The notes below the pieces were generated by a model. The model saw only the letters and a program-made list of their open reading frames with translations, was not told where the DNA came from and did not search any database. DNA of 64,000 bases, taken from contig CAZCHS010000003.1 of NCBI GenBank assembly GCA_964498725.1, forward strand, positions 1-64,000. Reading direction: 5' to 3'. This document shows, piece after piece, positions 26,055 to 34,318 of the stretch. Made by a program: the position numbers and the translations under genes. Numbering within the stretch: position 1 is the first letter of the stretch; each line of letters opens with the position of its first letter. Origin of the DNA: JAFGTP01 sp964498725. GTDB lineage: Bacteria; Fidelibacterota; UBA2242; JAFGTP01.

Positions 26055-29000
26055 ATGAGAAAATTTAAAATAGTAGTGACATTATTAATTGTGATAAGTC
26101 TTGCTATGGGATTAATGGCCCGGGAACCGGAAGGTTTTGTGCCGAGACCTATGGAAAAGACAAGTCTGAATCAGACAAACAGAACAATGTCTAATATTTC
26201 TAACTGGGGATATTGGATGTATGCAAGTGGAAAATCAGCTCAAAAACCCAATGGTAATTCCGGGGGTGTTTATCCCAGAGGAACTGCCGGAGCTATCTAC
26301 CAGGATGGTTTGGTATGGGCTGGAAAATTTGACGGCCAGGAAGATGATATACGTCTTGGCGGTGTAACTTATTCAATTGGTACAACTGCCGGTTGGATCA
26401 ATGATGACGGTTCCGCCGCTTCCCCATCTGATGAAAGAGTAAAAATCTGGCGTATACGCCCGGATTATGAAACTTTAACTTATGACCAGGTGCGCAATGA
26501 CGCTATGGAACTGAACGAACTCAGTAAACCGGGTGAGGTAACTGACGCCATGTGTCAGGCCGTGATTGACCAGTACAAAGAAGACTGGGAAAACTGGCCG
26601 GTTGACCTGGGCGCACCTTATGTTGACGTCAATGGCGACGGTGAATATAATGGCGATGACTATCCGGGAATTGCTGATGCCGACCAGGTGGTATGGCAGG
26701 TGACCAATGATCTTGACCGTACAGCCTGTTTGAGCCTTGGTGGTTCAGAACCCATGGGTATTGAATTACAGATCACAGCCTGGGCTTACGCACAGCCCGG
26801 CGCCCGTCTGGGACAAATTATTTTTAAAAAATATAAATTCATCAACAAATCAGGCAAAGATATCACTGATATGTATGTATCCCAGTGGGCTGACCCTGAT
26901 TTAGGTAATGCTGCTGACGACTTTGTTGGTTGTGATACGACACTTAGTCTGGGTTATGCCTATAATGGTGAAAAAACTGATAGTGATTATGATGCCTTTG
27001 ATTTGGCTCCTGCGGCTTTTGGTTATGACTTTTTTCAGGGACCAATGGTTGACGGTGTTGCCGGACAGGACCTTAACAGAAATGGTGTTGATGATGCGGA
27101 AGATTACGCAGTATTTGACTTAAAACAGGTGGGCCCCGGTAAAATTAATTTGCCAATGTCCTCTTTTGGATGGTTTGCTGCCGGTTCTCCGATAGAAGAC
27201 CCGACACTGGGTGAATACGAGGGTACTTTGCAGTGGTACAACCTCATGAGAGGTTTTAAGCCTACTGATGATATTGATGATCCATCACCCTGGAGATTGG
27301 GAAATATTGACGGTAATCCAACCACAAAATTCCCCATGGCCGGTGACCCGGTTGCGGGAGAAGGTTATATCGATGGTAAAGATGAATACTTTCCACCGGG
27401 CGACCGTCGTATGTGTCTGACTGCCGGACCATTTGATTTCGCAGATGGTGAAACTCAGGAAGTTGTAGTGGCTGTGCTGGGTGGACTTGGTGACGATAAC
27501 CTCAGTTCTATCACCGATTTAAAAATGACTGATCAAATCGCCCAAACACTTTATAACAAGGCCTTTGCCGGCATTCCAAAAGCGCCGAAAGGCCCGGAAG
27601 CCACAATCGTTCCTTTTGAAGATGAAATTGTTATCGACTGGGGGTCTAACCTGGACGCTGTCGCAGCAACCGAAGACCGGGTAATTGCCGGTTATGAATT
27701 CGAAGGTTACAATGTATACCAGTTGCCTAAATCTTCTTCTTCAATTAATGATGCCAAAAAAATTGCCACTTTTGATAAAGTCAATGGCGTAACAACCATT
27801 ATGGGTAAAAAGTTTTTATCACAATATGGCGCAGAAGTTATGGTGCCTGTGCAAAAAGGCTTAGACAAAGGTGTGCAGCGATACATGAGAATTGATGAAG
27901 ATCATATCACAGGCAAACCGCTCTATGAAGGCAAGACCTATTATTTCGCGGTAACTGCCTATAACTATAATGCCTCACCAACACTGATCGAAGCCAAATC
28001 ACTGGAATCTTCATTGGTCGGACAGTCTGTCGTAGTTCAGGAGCCCAAACCGGGTGACGAAATGAGTGAAGAACATGGAAATCAGTTTGATATCACTCAT
28101 GACGGCCCCAGTGACGGACAGGTTAGTGTACAGGTTATTGATCCTAACAAACTGACCGGCGATTCCTATACAATATTTTTTGAACTGGATACTGATACCA
28201 ATTCAGTAACCTATGACGAATATGTATGGGGTGTCAAAGATGGTTCCGGAAATGTGATTTTTGACGGAGAACCGCAGGCGGCGGACCTCGAAGGAGCAGC
28301 CAGTGCGCCAATTTTTGACGGTCTTCAGGTTAGAGTAGCCGGCCCGGCTCTGGGTTTAAAAGCAGTTTATGAAACTGATGCTGATGGCAATATCGTAGAT
28401 GATGCTGTTACTCCGTTTTTTGGCCCCAGCCTTGGTACAACAGGCTATTTACTTTCTAACCGCGGAGGAGCCATAAATCAGGAACCTTTTAATTTAGATT
28501 TTGATAGATTTGGATACTGGGGAATGGATGATCTGGAAATCGATTTTACAGAAGAATCCTTAACCTGGGAATACATTAATGAAATCGTTAATGTCGATGC
28601 TGAAACAGGGGATCCCTATTACGCGCCTTTTTCAATTTACAGACATGTCTTTGCCACCGGTGAAAAACAGAGATTGTTTGCCGGCTTCTACGATTCAGAT
28701 GGCAGCGGTACATGGAACATGCCACAGGATGAAGACGGGGCATACCATTGGGAAGGCCCGATTTACGAAGCACCCAGTTATGAACCGATCTATGCATGGG
28801 TCGGCGCTGATGCCAATGGTAATGAAATCAATTACGATCCGGCAAATGAAGCACAATATATTAATGACAACTCACTTGCAACATCTGCCAATACAACCTG
28901 GGGTGGCGGAACACATCCTGTTTTCCATTATCCCTATTTAACAGGAGCACTTTTCACAATGTATGTTGACGGGGCAACACCTCCGTACGGCAATAAAGTA

Positions 29001-29414
29001 TACTTTGCATTGAATAAACCCAATACCGGTGCAGATGAATTTACTTTTACATCAACCGCACCGACTCTTGATGACAAAGAACTGGCCAAAGATGCTGTGA
29101 AAAAGATCAATGTTTTTCCGAATCCTTACTATGCTAGCAATGATTTAGCGACTACACGTTTTGATAATTATGTAACCTTTACTCATTTGCCAGAAAAAGC
29201 AACAGTCAGAATATTTAACCTGGCTGGTATTCAGGTTCGAGTTCTGGAAAAGAATAGCTCTAATCAATTCCTTGAATGGGATCTTCAAAATGAAGCAGGC
29301 CTTCCGGTAGGTAGCGGAATGTACATTGCTTATGTCGATCTTCCTGATCTGGGTAAAGAAAAAGTGCTTAAACTTGCCATCATCCAAAAAGAACAAATTC
29401 TTGAATACTATTAA
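26055..29414 (+). CDS. Large secreted protein with T9SS-type C-terminal sorting domain
   Basis: An 1119-residue exported protein of unknown function. Residues 1-22 form a signal peptide. The N-terminal half is aromatic and acidic, with DxNGDG-type loops (DVNGDGEYNGDDYPG, DLNRNGVDDAED) that look calcium-binding. A fibronectin-III-like segment ends in KTYYFAVTAYNYNASP near residue 645. The last ~85 residues (INVFPNPYY, VRIFNLAGIQVRVL, GLPVGSGMYIAYVDL) match the type A sorting domain of T9SS cargo. AAGGAG precedes the ATG. It lies between the TonB receptor and a PorV-like barrel, consistent with a surface protein released or anchored through that module (inference). Confidence 0.8.
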   Translation: MRKFKIVVTLLIVISLAMGLMAREPEGFVPRPMEKTSLNQTNRTMSNISNWGYWMYASGKSAQKPNGNSGGVYPRGTAGAIYQDGLVWAGKFDGQEDDIRLGGVTYSIGTTAGWINDDGSAASPSDERVKIWRIRPDYETLTYDQVRNDAMELNELSKPGEVTDAMCQAVIDQYKEDWENWPVDLGAPYVDVNGDGEYNGDDYPGIADADQVVWQVTNDLDRTACLSLGGSEPMGIELQITAWAYAQPGARLGQIIFKKYKFINKSGKDITDMYVSQWADPDLGNAADDFVGCDTTLSLGYAYNGEKTDSDYDAFDLAPAAFGYDFFQGPMVDGVAGQDLNRNGVDDAEDYAVFDLKQVGPGKINLPMSSFGWFAAGSPIEDPTLGEYEGTLQWYNLMRGFKPTDDIDDPSPWRLGNIDGNPTTKFPMAGDPVAGEGYIDGKDEYFPPGDRRMCLTAGPFDFADGETQEVVVAVLGGLGDDNLSSITDLKMTDQIAQTLYNKAFAGIPKAPKGPEATIVPFEDEIVIDWGSNLDAVAATEDRVIAGYEFEGYNVYQLPKSSSSINDAKKIATFDKVNGVTTIMGKKFLSQYGAEVMVPVQKGLDKGVQRYMRIDEDHITGKPLYEGKTYYFAVTAYNYNASPTLIEAKSLESSLVGQSVVVQEPKPGDEMSEEHGNQFDITHDGPSDGQVSVQVIDPNKLTGDSYTIFFELDTDTNSVTYDEYVWGVKDGSGNVIFDGEPQAADLEGAASAPIFDGLQVRVAGPALGLKAVYETDADGNIVDDAVTPFFGPSLGTTGYLLSNRGGAINQEPFNLDFDRFGYWGMDDLEIDFTEESLTWEYINEIVNVDAETGDPYYAPFSIYRHVFATGEKQRLFAGFYDSDGSGTWNMPQDEDGAYHWEGPIYEAPSYEPIYAWVGADANGNEINYDPANEAQYINDNSLATSANTTWGGGTHPVFHYPYLTGALFTMYVDGATPPYGNKVYFALNKPNTGADEFTFTSTAPTLDDKELAKDAVKKINVFPNPYYASNDLATTRFDNYVTFTHLPEKATVRIFNLAGIQVRVLEKNSSNQFLEWDLQNEAGLPVGSGMYIAYVDLPDLGKEKVLKLAIIQKEQILEYY

Positions 29415-29461
29415 GATTAAGAATTTGATTGGTATGATAAATTTAAATAAAGGAGTATAAA

Positions 29462-30517
29462 ATGAGGATTGGAAATACAAATAAGATATTAGTTATCTTC
29501 CTTATATTGGCAATGACAAGTTCATTGCTGGTAGCGGGTGATCCTGCTCGAGTCGGTACTTCCAGCGGCGACCAGGTGAAAGTGCCTGTTGGAAGCAGAA
29601 ATCTGGCTATGGGTGGCGCTGACATCGCTACTACAAAAAATATTGACGCGATTTTCTGGAATCCTGCAGGACTGGGTGAACTTCAGTCCGGTAGTGTTGC
29701 AGGTCTATTTTCTAACCAACGATGGATTGCAGACATTAGTACAAACTATTTTGCAATGGGTTTTAATGTTGGTCTGGGTGTTCTGGGAATCAGTCTAAAA
29801 AGTTTTAACTTTGGTGATATCGATGTAACCACTATTGAAAATATGGATGGTACAGGGGATACCTATAGCCCGACCTTTGCAACCGGTGGAATCACTTTTG
29901 CCAGAGCTTTAACCGATAGAATTAATTTTGGAATTACCGGGAAACTTATTTACGAAAGTCTGCCCAGATCCAGCGCCAGCGCTCTTGCTATTGATTTTGG
30001 TATTCAGTACAAAGACCTGCTGGATGTATCTGGTTTAAACCTTGGACTTTCAGTAAGAAATGTCGGATCTGACATGGAATATGGCGGATCAGCATTACTG
30101 GGTGAAGCTAAAGATGAAGTTCCTTCTGCTTCAACAAGTTATACCGACTTCAGAAGAAAACCATCTTTGGAATCACCATTGCCCACGACTATGGACATGG
30201 GGCTTTCCTATATTCTTCCTGTTGGTGTCGGCAATGTAACTCTGGCCGGTAATTTTCAGCATAACAACCTGGAAAATGACCAGGTTATGTTTGGCGGAGA
30301 ATTTGAACTCTCTAAAATGCTATTCCTGAGAGCCGGATATATCTATACAGTTGAAGATGCTGACTATGAAGATCTCGGTGTTAATGTTTCCAGCTTGTCA
30401 CTGGGTATAGGGTTCAATTACAGCCTGATGGGTGTGAATACCATCTTTGGTTATTCCTACAGACCTATGGAATACTTTGATGCCAACAACACCTTTACTT
30501 TAGGGTTTGAGTTCTAA
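29462..30517 (+). CDS. PorV/PorQ-family outer-membrane barrel protein
   Basis: A 351-residue protein with a signal peptide (LVIFLILAMTSSLLVAG). It carries the family signature near the N-terminus: VPVGSRNLAMGGADIATTKNID followed by FWNPAGLGEL, quoted in pieces. The rest alternates as a beta-barrel and ends FTLGFEF. PorV shuttles T9SS cargo to the attachment complex in Bacteroidetes. Its position directly after the sorting-domain protein supports that role, but this family is also common where T9SS has not been shown. It is the last gene of the three-gene group, closed by a terminator. Confidence 0.8.
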   Translation: MRIGNTNKILVIFLILAMTSSLLVAGDPARVGTSSGDQVKVPVGSRNLAMGGADIATTKNIDAIFWNPAGLGELQSGSVAGLFSNQRWIADISTNYFAMGFNVGLGVLGISLKSFNFGDIDVTTIENMDGTGDTYSPTFATGGITFARALTDRINFGITGKLIYESLPRSSASALAIDFGIQYKDLLDVSGLNLGLSVRNVGSDMEYGGSALLGEAKDEVPSASTSYTDFRRKPSLESPLPTTMDMGLSYILPVGVGNVTLAGNFQHNNLENDQVMFGGEFELSKMLFLRAGYIYTVEDADYEDLGVNVSSLSLGIGFNYSLMGVNTIFGYSYRPMEYFDANNTFTLGFEF

Positions 30518-30534
30518 TATATACTAGTCTCCAT

Positions 30535-30568
30535 CAAAAAAGGCGGTTTTTCGAAACCGCCTTTTTTG
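30535..30568 (+). terminator. Intrinsic terminator after the PorV-like gene
   Basis: The stem AGGCGGTTT at 30541-30549 pairs with AAACCGCCT at 30554-30562 around a short loop, extended by an A tract before and a T run after. It closes the receptor, sorting-domain protein and PorV group. Confidence 0.9.
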
Positions 30569-30942
30569 TTTATAAAGCCTCATAAAAAGAATGTCCGCTA
30601 TTTATTTCGGGAGCGCGGATTTTCAAATCCGCAATTGATGTCAATTCCGCGTGTCTGCAGGGCTGGCAATTTATGGGAAACAAGGGGTTGTAATCCCATT
30701 GTCAAACAGAAAAAGTAGCAGCCTACCTGTGGGTTATAATCCCACGCAACATATTTTAGAAATCATACAGTATTTGTGCATTGTAACGCCTATAAAATCT
30801 TTATATCTCATATATAATAATCATTTCGATTATTATTTGACTGATATTTGATTTTCTAAATAATTGCGTATACATTCTTATTTGGTACTCAACAAAAATA
30901 ATAGAAGAATGGATACACGTTTAAACAAAAAGGAGAAGCGTT
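30569..30942 (+). other. Intergenic region with REP-like palindrome
   Basis: About 375 bases with no convincing gene; a 66-codon frame at 30651 has no recognisable content. It contains the GGAG-plus-palindrome repeat at 30612-30643 and a short imperfect repeat GTGGG/CCCAC near 30729. An AT-rich stretch precedes the peroxiredoxin gene. A weak promoter candidate (TTGACT 30837-30842 and AATAAT 30859-30864) lies about 80 bases before that gene. Confidence 0.5.
30612..30643 (+). repeat. REP-like palindromic repeat, copy 1
   Basis: The tetranucleotide GGAG is followed by a perfect palindrome at 30617-30634 (GCGGATTT, loop TC, AAATCCGC) and then GCAATTGATGT-like sequence. It matches 31885-31916 at 31 of 32 bases. 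A GGAG or GTAG tag before a short palindrome is the hallmark of REP elements mobilised by RAYT transposases; no such gene is in this window. Confidence 0.7.
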
Positions 30943-31626
30943 ATGGAAGAAACAAAAAATGAAACCTACAGCATGCCATTAATTGGTGATGATGCACCGG
31001 AATTCACAGCTACGACAACTCAGGGTGAGATTAATTTTCCGAAAGATTACAAAGGCAAATGGGTGATCCTGTTCAGCCATCCGGCGGATTTTACACCGGT
31101 ATGTACGACGGAATTTATGACCTTCGCATCCATGCAGGAAGAATTCAAAAAAATCAATACGGAACTCATTGGCCTGTCAATCGATTCGCTATATGCGCAT
31201 ATCGCCTGGCTGAGAACTATTAAAGAAAAAATTGAATTCAAAGGTATGAAGGATGTGGAAGTCAATTTTCCACTGATTGAAGACCTGAGAATGGAAGTGG
31301 CAAAAAAATACGGCATGGTACAGCCTAATGCTTCAACAACCCAGGCTGTAAGAGCGGTATTTGTCATTGATCCCAAAGCAAAAGTCAGAGCTGTTATCTA
31401 TTACCCCCTATCCAATGGGCGGAATATGGATGAGATCAAACGCCTGATACTGGCGATGCAAAAATCCGACAAGGATGGCGTGGCTACACCGGCGAACTGG
31501 CAACCGGGTGATGATGTGATCATACCGCCGCCGGGATCCTGCGGAATGGCCAAAGACCGAGTTGAAAAAAAGGAAGAAGGGAAATATTGCCTGGATTGGT
31601 TTATCTGCTTCAAAAAAGATAAATAG
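30943..31626 (+). CDS. Peroxiredoxin, Prx6/1-Cys type
   Basis: Reduces hydrogen peroxide and organic peroxides in the cytoplasm. The 227-residue protein has the peroxidatic Cys54 in HPADFTPVCTTEF. The C-terminal extension has the Prx6 features PPGSCGMA and further cysteines in YCLDWFICF, as in archaeal thioredoxin peroxidases that use C-terminal cysteines as resolving residues. AAAGGAGAAG precedes the ATG. It is a single-gene unit between two terminators in repeat-rich DNA, so it is probably regulated on its own. Confidence 0.93.
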   Translation: MEETKNETYSMPLIGDDAPEFTATTTQGEINFPKDYKGKWVILFSHPADFTPVCTTEFMTFASMQEEFKKINTELIGLSIDSLYAHIAWLRTIKEKIEFKGMKDVEVNFPLIEDLRMEVAKKYGMVQPNASTTQAVRAVFVIDPKAKVRAVIYYPLSNGRNMDEIKRLILAMQKSDKDGVATPANWQPGDDVIIPPPGSCGMAKDRVEKKEEGKYCLDWFICFKKDK

Positions 31627-31645
31627 TAAATTCATATATTTCGCT

Positions 31646-31687
31646 AAAAGCCTTCCGTGAAAGTTTTGCGGAGGGCTTTTTTTAACC
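31646..31687 (+). terminator. Intrinsic terminator after the peroxiredoxin gene
   Basis: AAAAGCCTTCCG at 31646-31657 pairs with CGGAGGGCTTTT ending at 31680 (one G-U pair), followed by more T residues. The T run merges into a repeat that starts TTAACCTGGATTATTCA. Confidence 0.88.
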
Positions 31688-31878
31688 TGGATTATTCACG
31701 AATTTTCAAATTTTTTAACCAATGTGTATAAAATTAATAGTTTACAAAAGAAACAATAAAAAACTGATTTGAAAAATTCATAGAATGATATACAGGTTAA
31801 TCCCGATAGTTTCTACAGGAAACGTATCGGCGCGAAGAGGGCATTGTTCATATTTTTATGAATAATGCAGTTAAAACG
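31679..31878 (+). repeat. MITE-like candidate with inverted ends
   Basis: The left end TTTTAACCTGGATTATTCAC and the reverse complement of the right end (GTTTTAACTGCATTATTCAT) are closely similar, enclosing about 160 bases without a gene. The right half also holds the hairpin GCATTGTTCAT/ATGAATAATGC at 31841-31869. The same end sequence forms the complete palindrome at 34262-34305. Transposition is inferred from structure only. Confidence 0.45.
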
Positions 31879-31884
31879 ATAGCC

Positions 31885-31916
31885 GGAGCGCCGATTTTCA
31901 AATCCGCAATTGATGT
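31885..31916 (+). repeat. REP-like palindromic repeat, copy 2
   Basis: It matches 30612-30643 with one difference (C for G at the eighth base, which breaks one pair of the palindrome). The two copies flank the peroxiredoxin gene as direct repeats about 1.27 kb apart. Confidence 0.7.
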
Positions 31917-32024
31917 GGAATGTGGAATACAATTTCGTGCTCCGACCAGACGACTATTTCAGGAGAGTCAGGATTACAATCACTTGTTTAAAGAGGCAGA
32001 GTGGGTAGGGGCATGCAGTTTGGA

Positions 32025-32042
32025 AGTCCGCTGAAGCGGACT
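32025..32042 (+). repeat. Perfect palindrome, REP-like
   Basis: AGTCCGCT, loop GA, AGCGGACT: an 8-base perfect stem preceded by TGGA. No T run follows, so it is not a terminator. It lies 25 bases from a second perfect palindrome. Confidence 0.6.
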
Positions 32043-32067
32043 GGTTTGTTGTGGTGGTACTTTTTTT

Positions 32068-32087
32068 CACCATACTAAAGTATGGTG
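32068..32087 (+). repeat. Perfect palindrome, REP-like
   Basis: CACCATACT, loop AA, AGTATGGTG: a 9-base perfect stem, preceded rather than followed by a T run. On the - strand the following A tract would read as a T run, so a terminator for leftward transcription is possible, but there is no leftward gene to serve. Confidence 0.6.
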
Positions 32088-32456
32088 CTAGGCTGAGAGC
32101 GCCTTTTATAACAGTATGCCATCATGGAATTTGGATTGGTAGGATTCCCTAAAATTATGGTATAAATCTGCGTGCATTCAATTGATCCGCGAGTAAAAAA
32201 TCAAATCTGTGTTTTTTGCACCAATCCTCGGAGTAATGACAATTCAGGAATGGAAACTTCTGAAGGTTTACCTTGTAAGCGGAGTGGGGCATTATTTCTG
32301 AGAGTTGGGAATATTTCGGGTAGCCTTCGGAAGATTTTAGGGACTTTCCCCAACGGGGAAACATAGCCCAGCATAGGGCGCACTGAAATGAAGCCCTATG
32401 ATAAAGCATCTATATGTAAGATTTTCCCTGAAGGGGAAACAGGGTTTTCCCATGAA

Positions 32457-32490
32457 CACCATTTCAAAGGTCTGAGGACCATTTGAAAGG
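32457..32490 (+). repeat. Dispersed inverted repeat, copy 1
   Basis: CACCATTTCAAAGGTCT then a short centre then GACCATTTGAAAGG. The reverse complement of 60638-60670 is the same except in the central few bases. The two copies are 28 kb apart in opposite orientation, both in gene-free DNA. Confidence 0.65.
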
Positions 32491-32646
32491 AGTAAAATTA
32501 TCCGCGTACATTTATATCAAGGATAGACAACAAAAGACATTCTCTTTTGCAGTATCAATTCCCGAAAGCTAAAAAATTCTCCTTCCAAATTCCCAAATAT
32601 TTATTAGATTTCTTTACCGAATGAAAATTTAAAAAAGAGGGAGAAA

Positions 32647-34245
32647 ATGGAGAATAAGGAAAACAAAAAAATTAAAAAAACACTTGGTCGTGTGATCAGT
32701 GATGCTTTTAAAGAACTTGGTGAAACCCTAGCCGCTTTCGTGAAAGCGCCGCGTGCTTTGTGGGGCATTAATATTCCTTACGTATTGGAAGGATTGGTCT
32801 ATTTTGGAATTTTGACAATACTTGGAAAATTCTGCTCGGAAAATATCAAAATGACCGATATACAGGCCGGCTGGGTCTACTCGCTGGTAACCGGCGGAAT
32901 TACCTTTGCCATGGTACTATTGGGCGGCTATACTGACAAATTAGGCATTCGTAAATCATTGACAATTGCTCTAGGATCAATGCTGGTGGGTCGTGTTATT
33001 ATCGCATTGGCCGGGACCTTTCCAATGGGTTCGGGAATATTATCGCCAATGTTTTTGTTTGTCGCCATCGGCCTGTTGTTAATGGTCGCCGGTTATGGTC
33101 TCTATCAACCGGCTGCCTATGCCGGCGTAAAACGTTATACCGGACCAAAGACCGCTTCCATGGGATATGCGGTAATTTATGCCCTGATGAATCTGGGAGC
33201 GTTTTTATCGGGATTTTTAGGTTCTTTTACCAGAAATACTTTTGAAGATGTGGCCCCGCCTAATGGACTGCCGGCGGTTTTTTGGGTTTACGCTATTATT
33301 ACCGCCCTGGCACTGACGATCTGTTTTGTGATCATTTCCAAAAAGGCTGACCTTTTCGCCTACAAAAATGCCAGGCAGGAACGGGCCGACGCCAAAGAAG
33401 CCAGGGGAGAGAAGCCGGAAAGCGCCAAAAAACCGGAAGCAAAGATCAACAATCGAAATTTTTTATTCTATTTAACAGGCACTGTCGTTCTCTTTGTGTT
33501 ATTTATTCTGCTTAAGGCCGGAACCATTGATCCGGGGGTATTGGAGCCTATCGCGACAAACGTGGTATTATTATTAGCTATTCTGGGAGCAGCAATCAGC
33601 ATCTGGGAATTTTTACGGAAACGTCCTGATCATCCCTTTCGTGATTTGCGCTTTATCTTTTTTATTTTTGCGCTGATCCCGGTGCAGACACTTTTTGCCC
33701 ATAACTGGCTGACTATTCCCTATTACCTGGACCGGGCGTTTCAGGGGTCGGTGGTTGGAGAATATTTTGAGGTTTTTGCCAATCTTAATCCGATCCTGAT
33801 CTTTATTTTGGCGCCAATCGTTGCCGGGCTGACCGCCAAAGCCAATATTTATAAGATGATGATCTACGGAACCCTGGTTATGGCCCTACCTGCCTTTTTG
33901 TTGACCACTGGTCCGAATTTGGTCTTATTTCTAACCTACATTCTGCTGATGTCAATCGGTGAAGCCATGTGGCAGCCGCGTTTTTTGCAATGGATCGCGG
34001 AGATCGCCCCCGAGGGTAAAACCGGCGCCTATATGGGAATCGGCCAAATGCCCTGGTTTTTGACAAAAGTGGTTACAGGACTGTACTCCGGCATTTTTAT
34101 TACCAAATATTGCCCCAGGCCGGAATTGGGACTGGAGCAACAGACCGGTAAAATGTGGCTGTTCCACGCTATGATCGCCATGGTGTCACCTATCGCCTTG
34201 ATATTGGCGAAAAAGTGGATGACATCGGACAATAAGAATATGTAA
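32647..34245 (+). CDS. MFS-type transporter
   Basis: A 532-residue inner-membrane protein with about 12 to 14 hydrophobic helices. It has the MFS loop 2-3 motif GGYTDKLGIRKS near residue 97 and a POT/peptide-transporter-like character (GYGLYQPAAYAGVKRYT, MGYAVIYALMNLGAFLSG). A charged cytoplasmic loop rich in Lys, Glu and Ala (about residues 237-275) separates the two halves. AGAGGGAG precedes the ATG. The substrate is unknown; the neighbouring C69 dipeptidase makes di- or oligopeptides a reasonable guess, no more. Confidence 0.75.
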   Translation: MENKENKKIKKTLGRVISDAFKELGETLAAFVKAPRALWGINIPYVLEGLVYFGILTILGKFCSENIKMTDIQAGWVYSLVTGGITFAMVLLGGYTDKLGIRKSLTIALGSMLVGRVIIALAGTFPMGSGILSPMFLFVAIGLLLMVAGYGLYQPAAYAGVKRYTGPKTASMGYAVIYALMNLGAFLSGFLGSFTRNTFEDVAPPNGLPAVFWVYAIITALALTICFVIISKKADLFAYKNARQERADAKEARGEKPESAKKPEAKINNRNFLFYLTGTVVLFVLFILLKAGTIDPGVLEPIATNVVLLLAILGAAISIWEFLRKRPDHPFRDLRFIFFIFALIPVQTLFAHNWLTIPYYLDRAFQGSVVGEYFEVFANLNPILIFILAPIVAGLTAKANIYKMMIYGTLVMALPAFLLTTGPNLVLFLTYILLMSIGEAMWQPRFLQWIAEIAPEGKTGAYMGIGQMPWFLTKVVTGLYSGIFITKYCPRPELGLEQQTGKMWLFHAMIAMVSPIALILAKKWMTSDNKNM

Positions 34246-34261
34246 TTTGACCATTACACTT

Positions 34262-34305
34262 TTAACCTGCATTATTCATATTTTTTTATGAATAATGCAG
34301 GGTAA
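34262..34305 (+). repeat. Perfect 14-base hairpin repeat
   Basis: CCTGCATTATTCAT at 34266-34279 pairs perfectly with 34288-34301 around an AT-only loop. The flanks TTAA and GTAA extend the symmetry. It is the compact form of the repeat ends found at 31679-31878. It lies between the MFS and dipeptidase genes and may act as a transcription stop or mRNA stabiliser, though no clean T run follows. Confidence 0.65.
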
Positions 34306-34318
34306 GTCTGAGGGTATT

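Larger units (their letters stand above)
31688..32646 (+). other. Gene-poor, repeat-rich region before the MFS gene
   Basis: Nearly 1 kb without a credible gene; short frames on both strands around 32155-32409 run through palindromes and match no family I recognise. It contains, in order: a MITE-like candidate (31679-31878), REP copy 2 (31885-31916), the perfect palindromes at 32025-32042 and 32068-32087, the hairpins TTTCCCC/GGGGAAA near 32344 and TTTCCC/GGGAAA near 32423, and the inverted repeat at 32457-32490. This is the most repeat-dense part of the window. Confidence 0.6.

Noticed and set aside
30651..30851. 66-codon frame before the peroxiredoxin gene
   Set aside because: It begins just after the REP-like element, spans an imperfect repeat and becomes low-complexity at its end. 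No motif or upstream Shine-Dalgarno.
32155..32409. Overlapping short reading frames on both strands in the repeat-rich region
   Set aside because: They run through palindromes such as TTTCCCC/GGGGAAA, have no family resemblance and lack a credible ribosome-binding site. They are better explained as repeat DNA.
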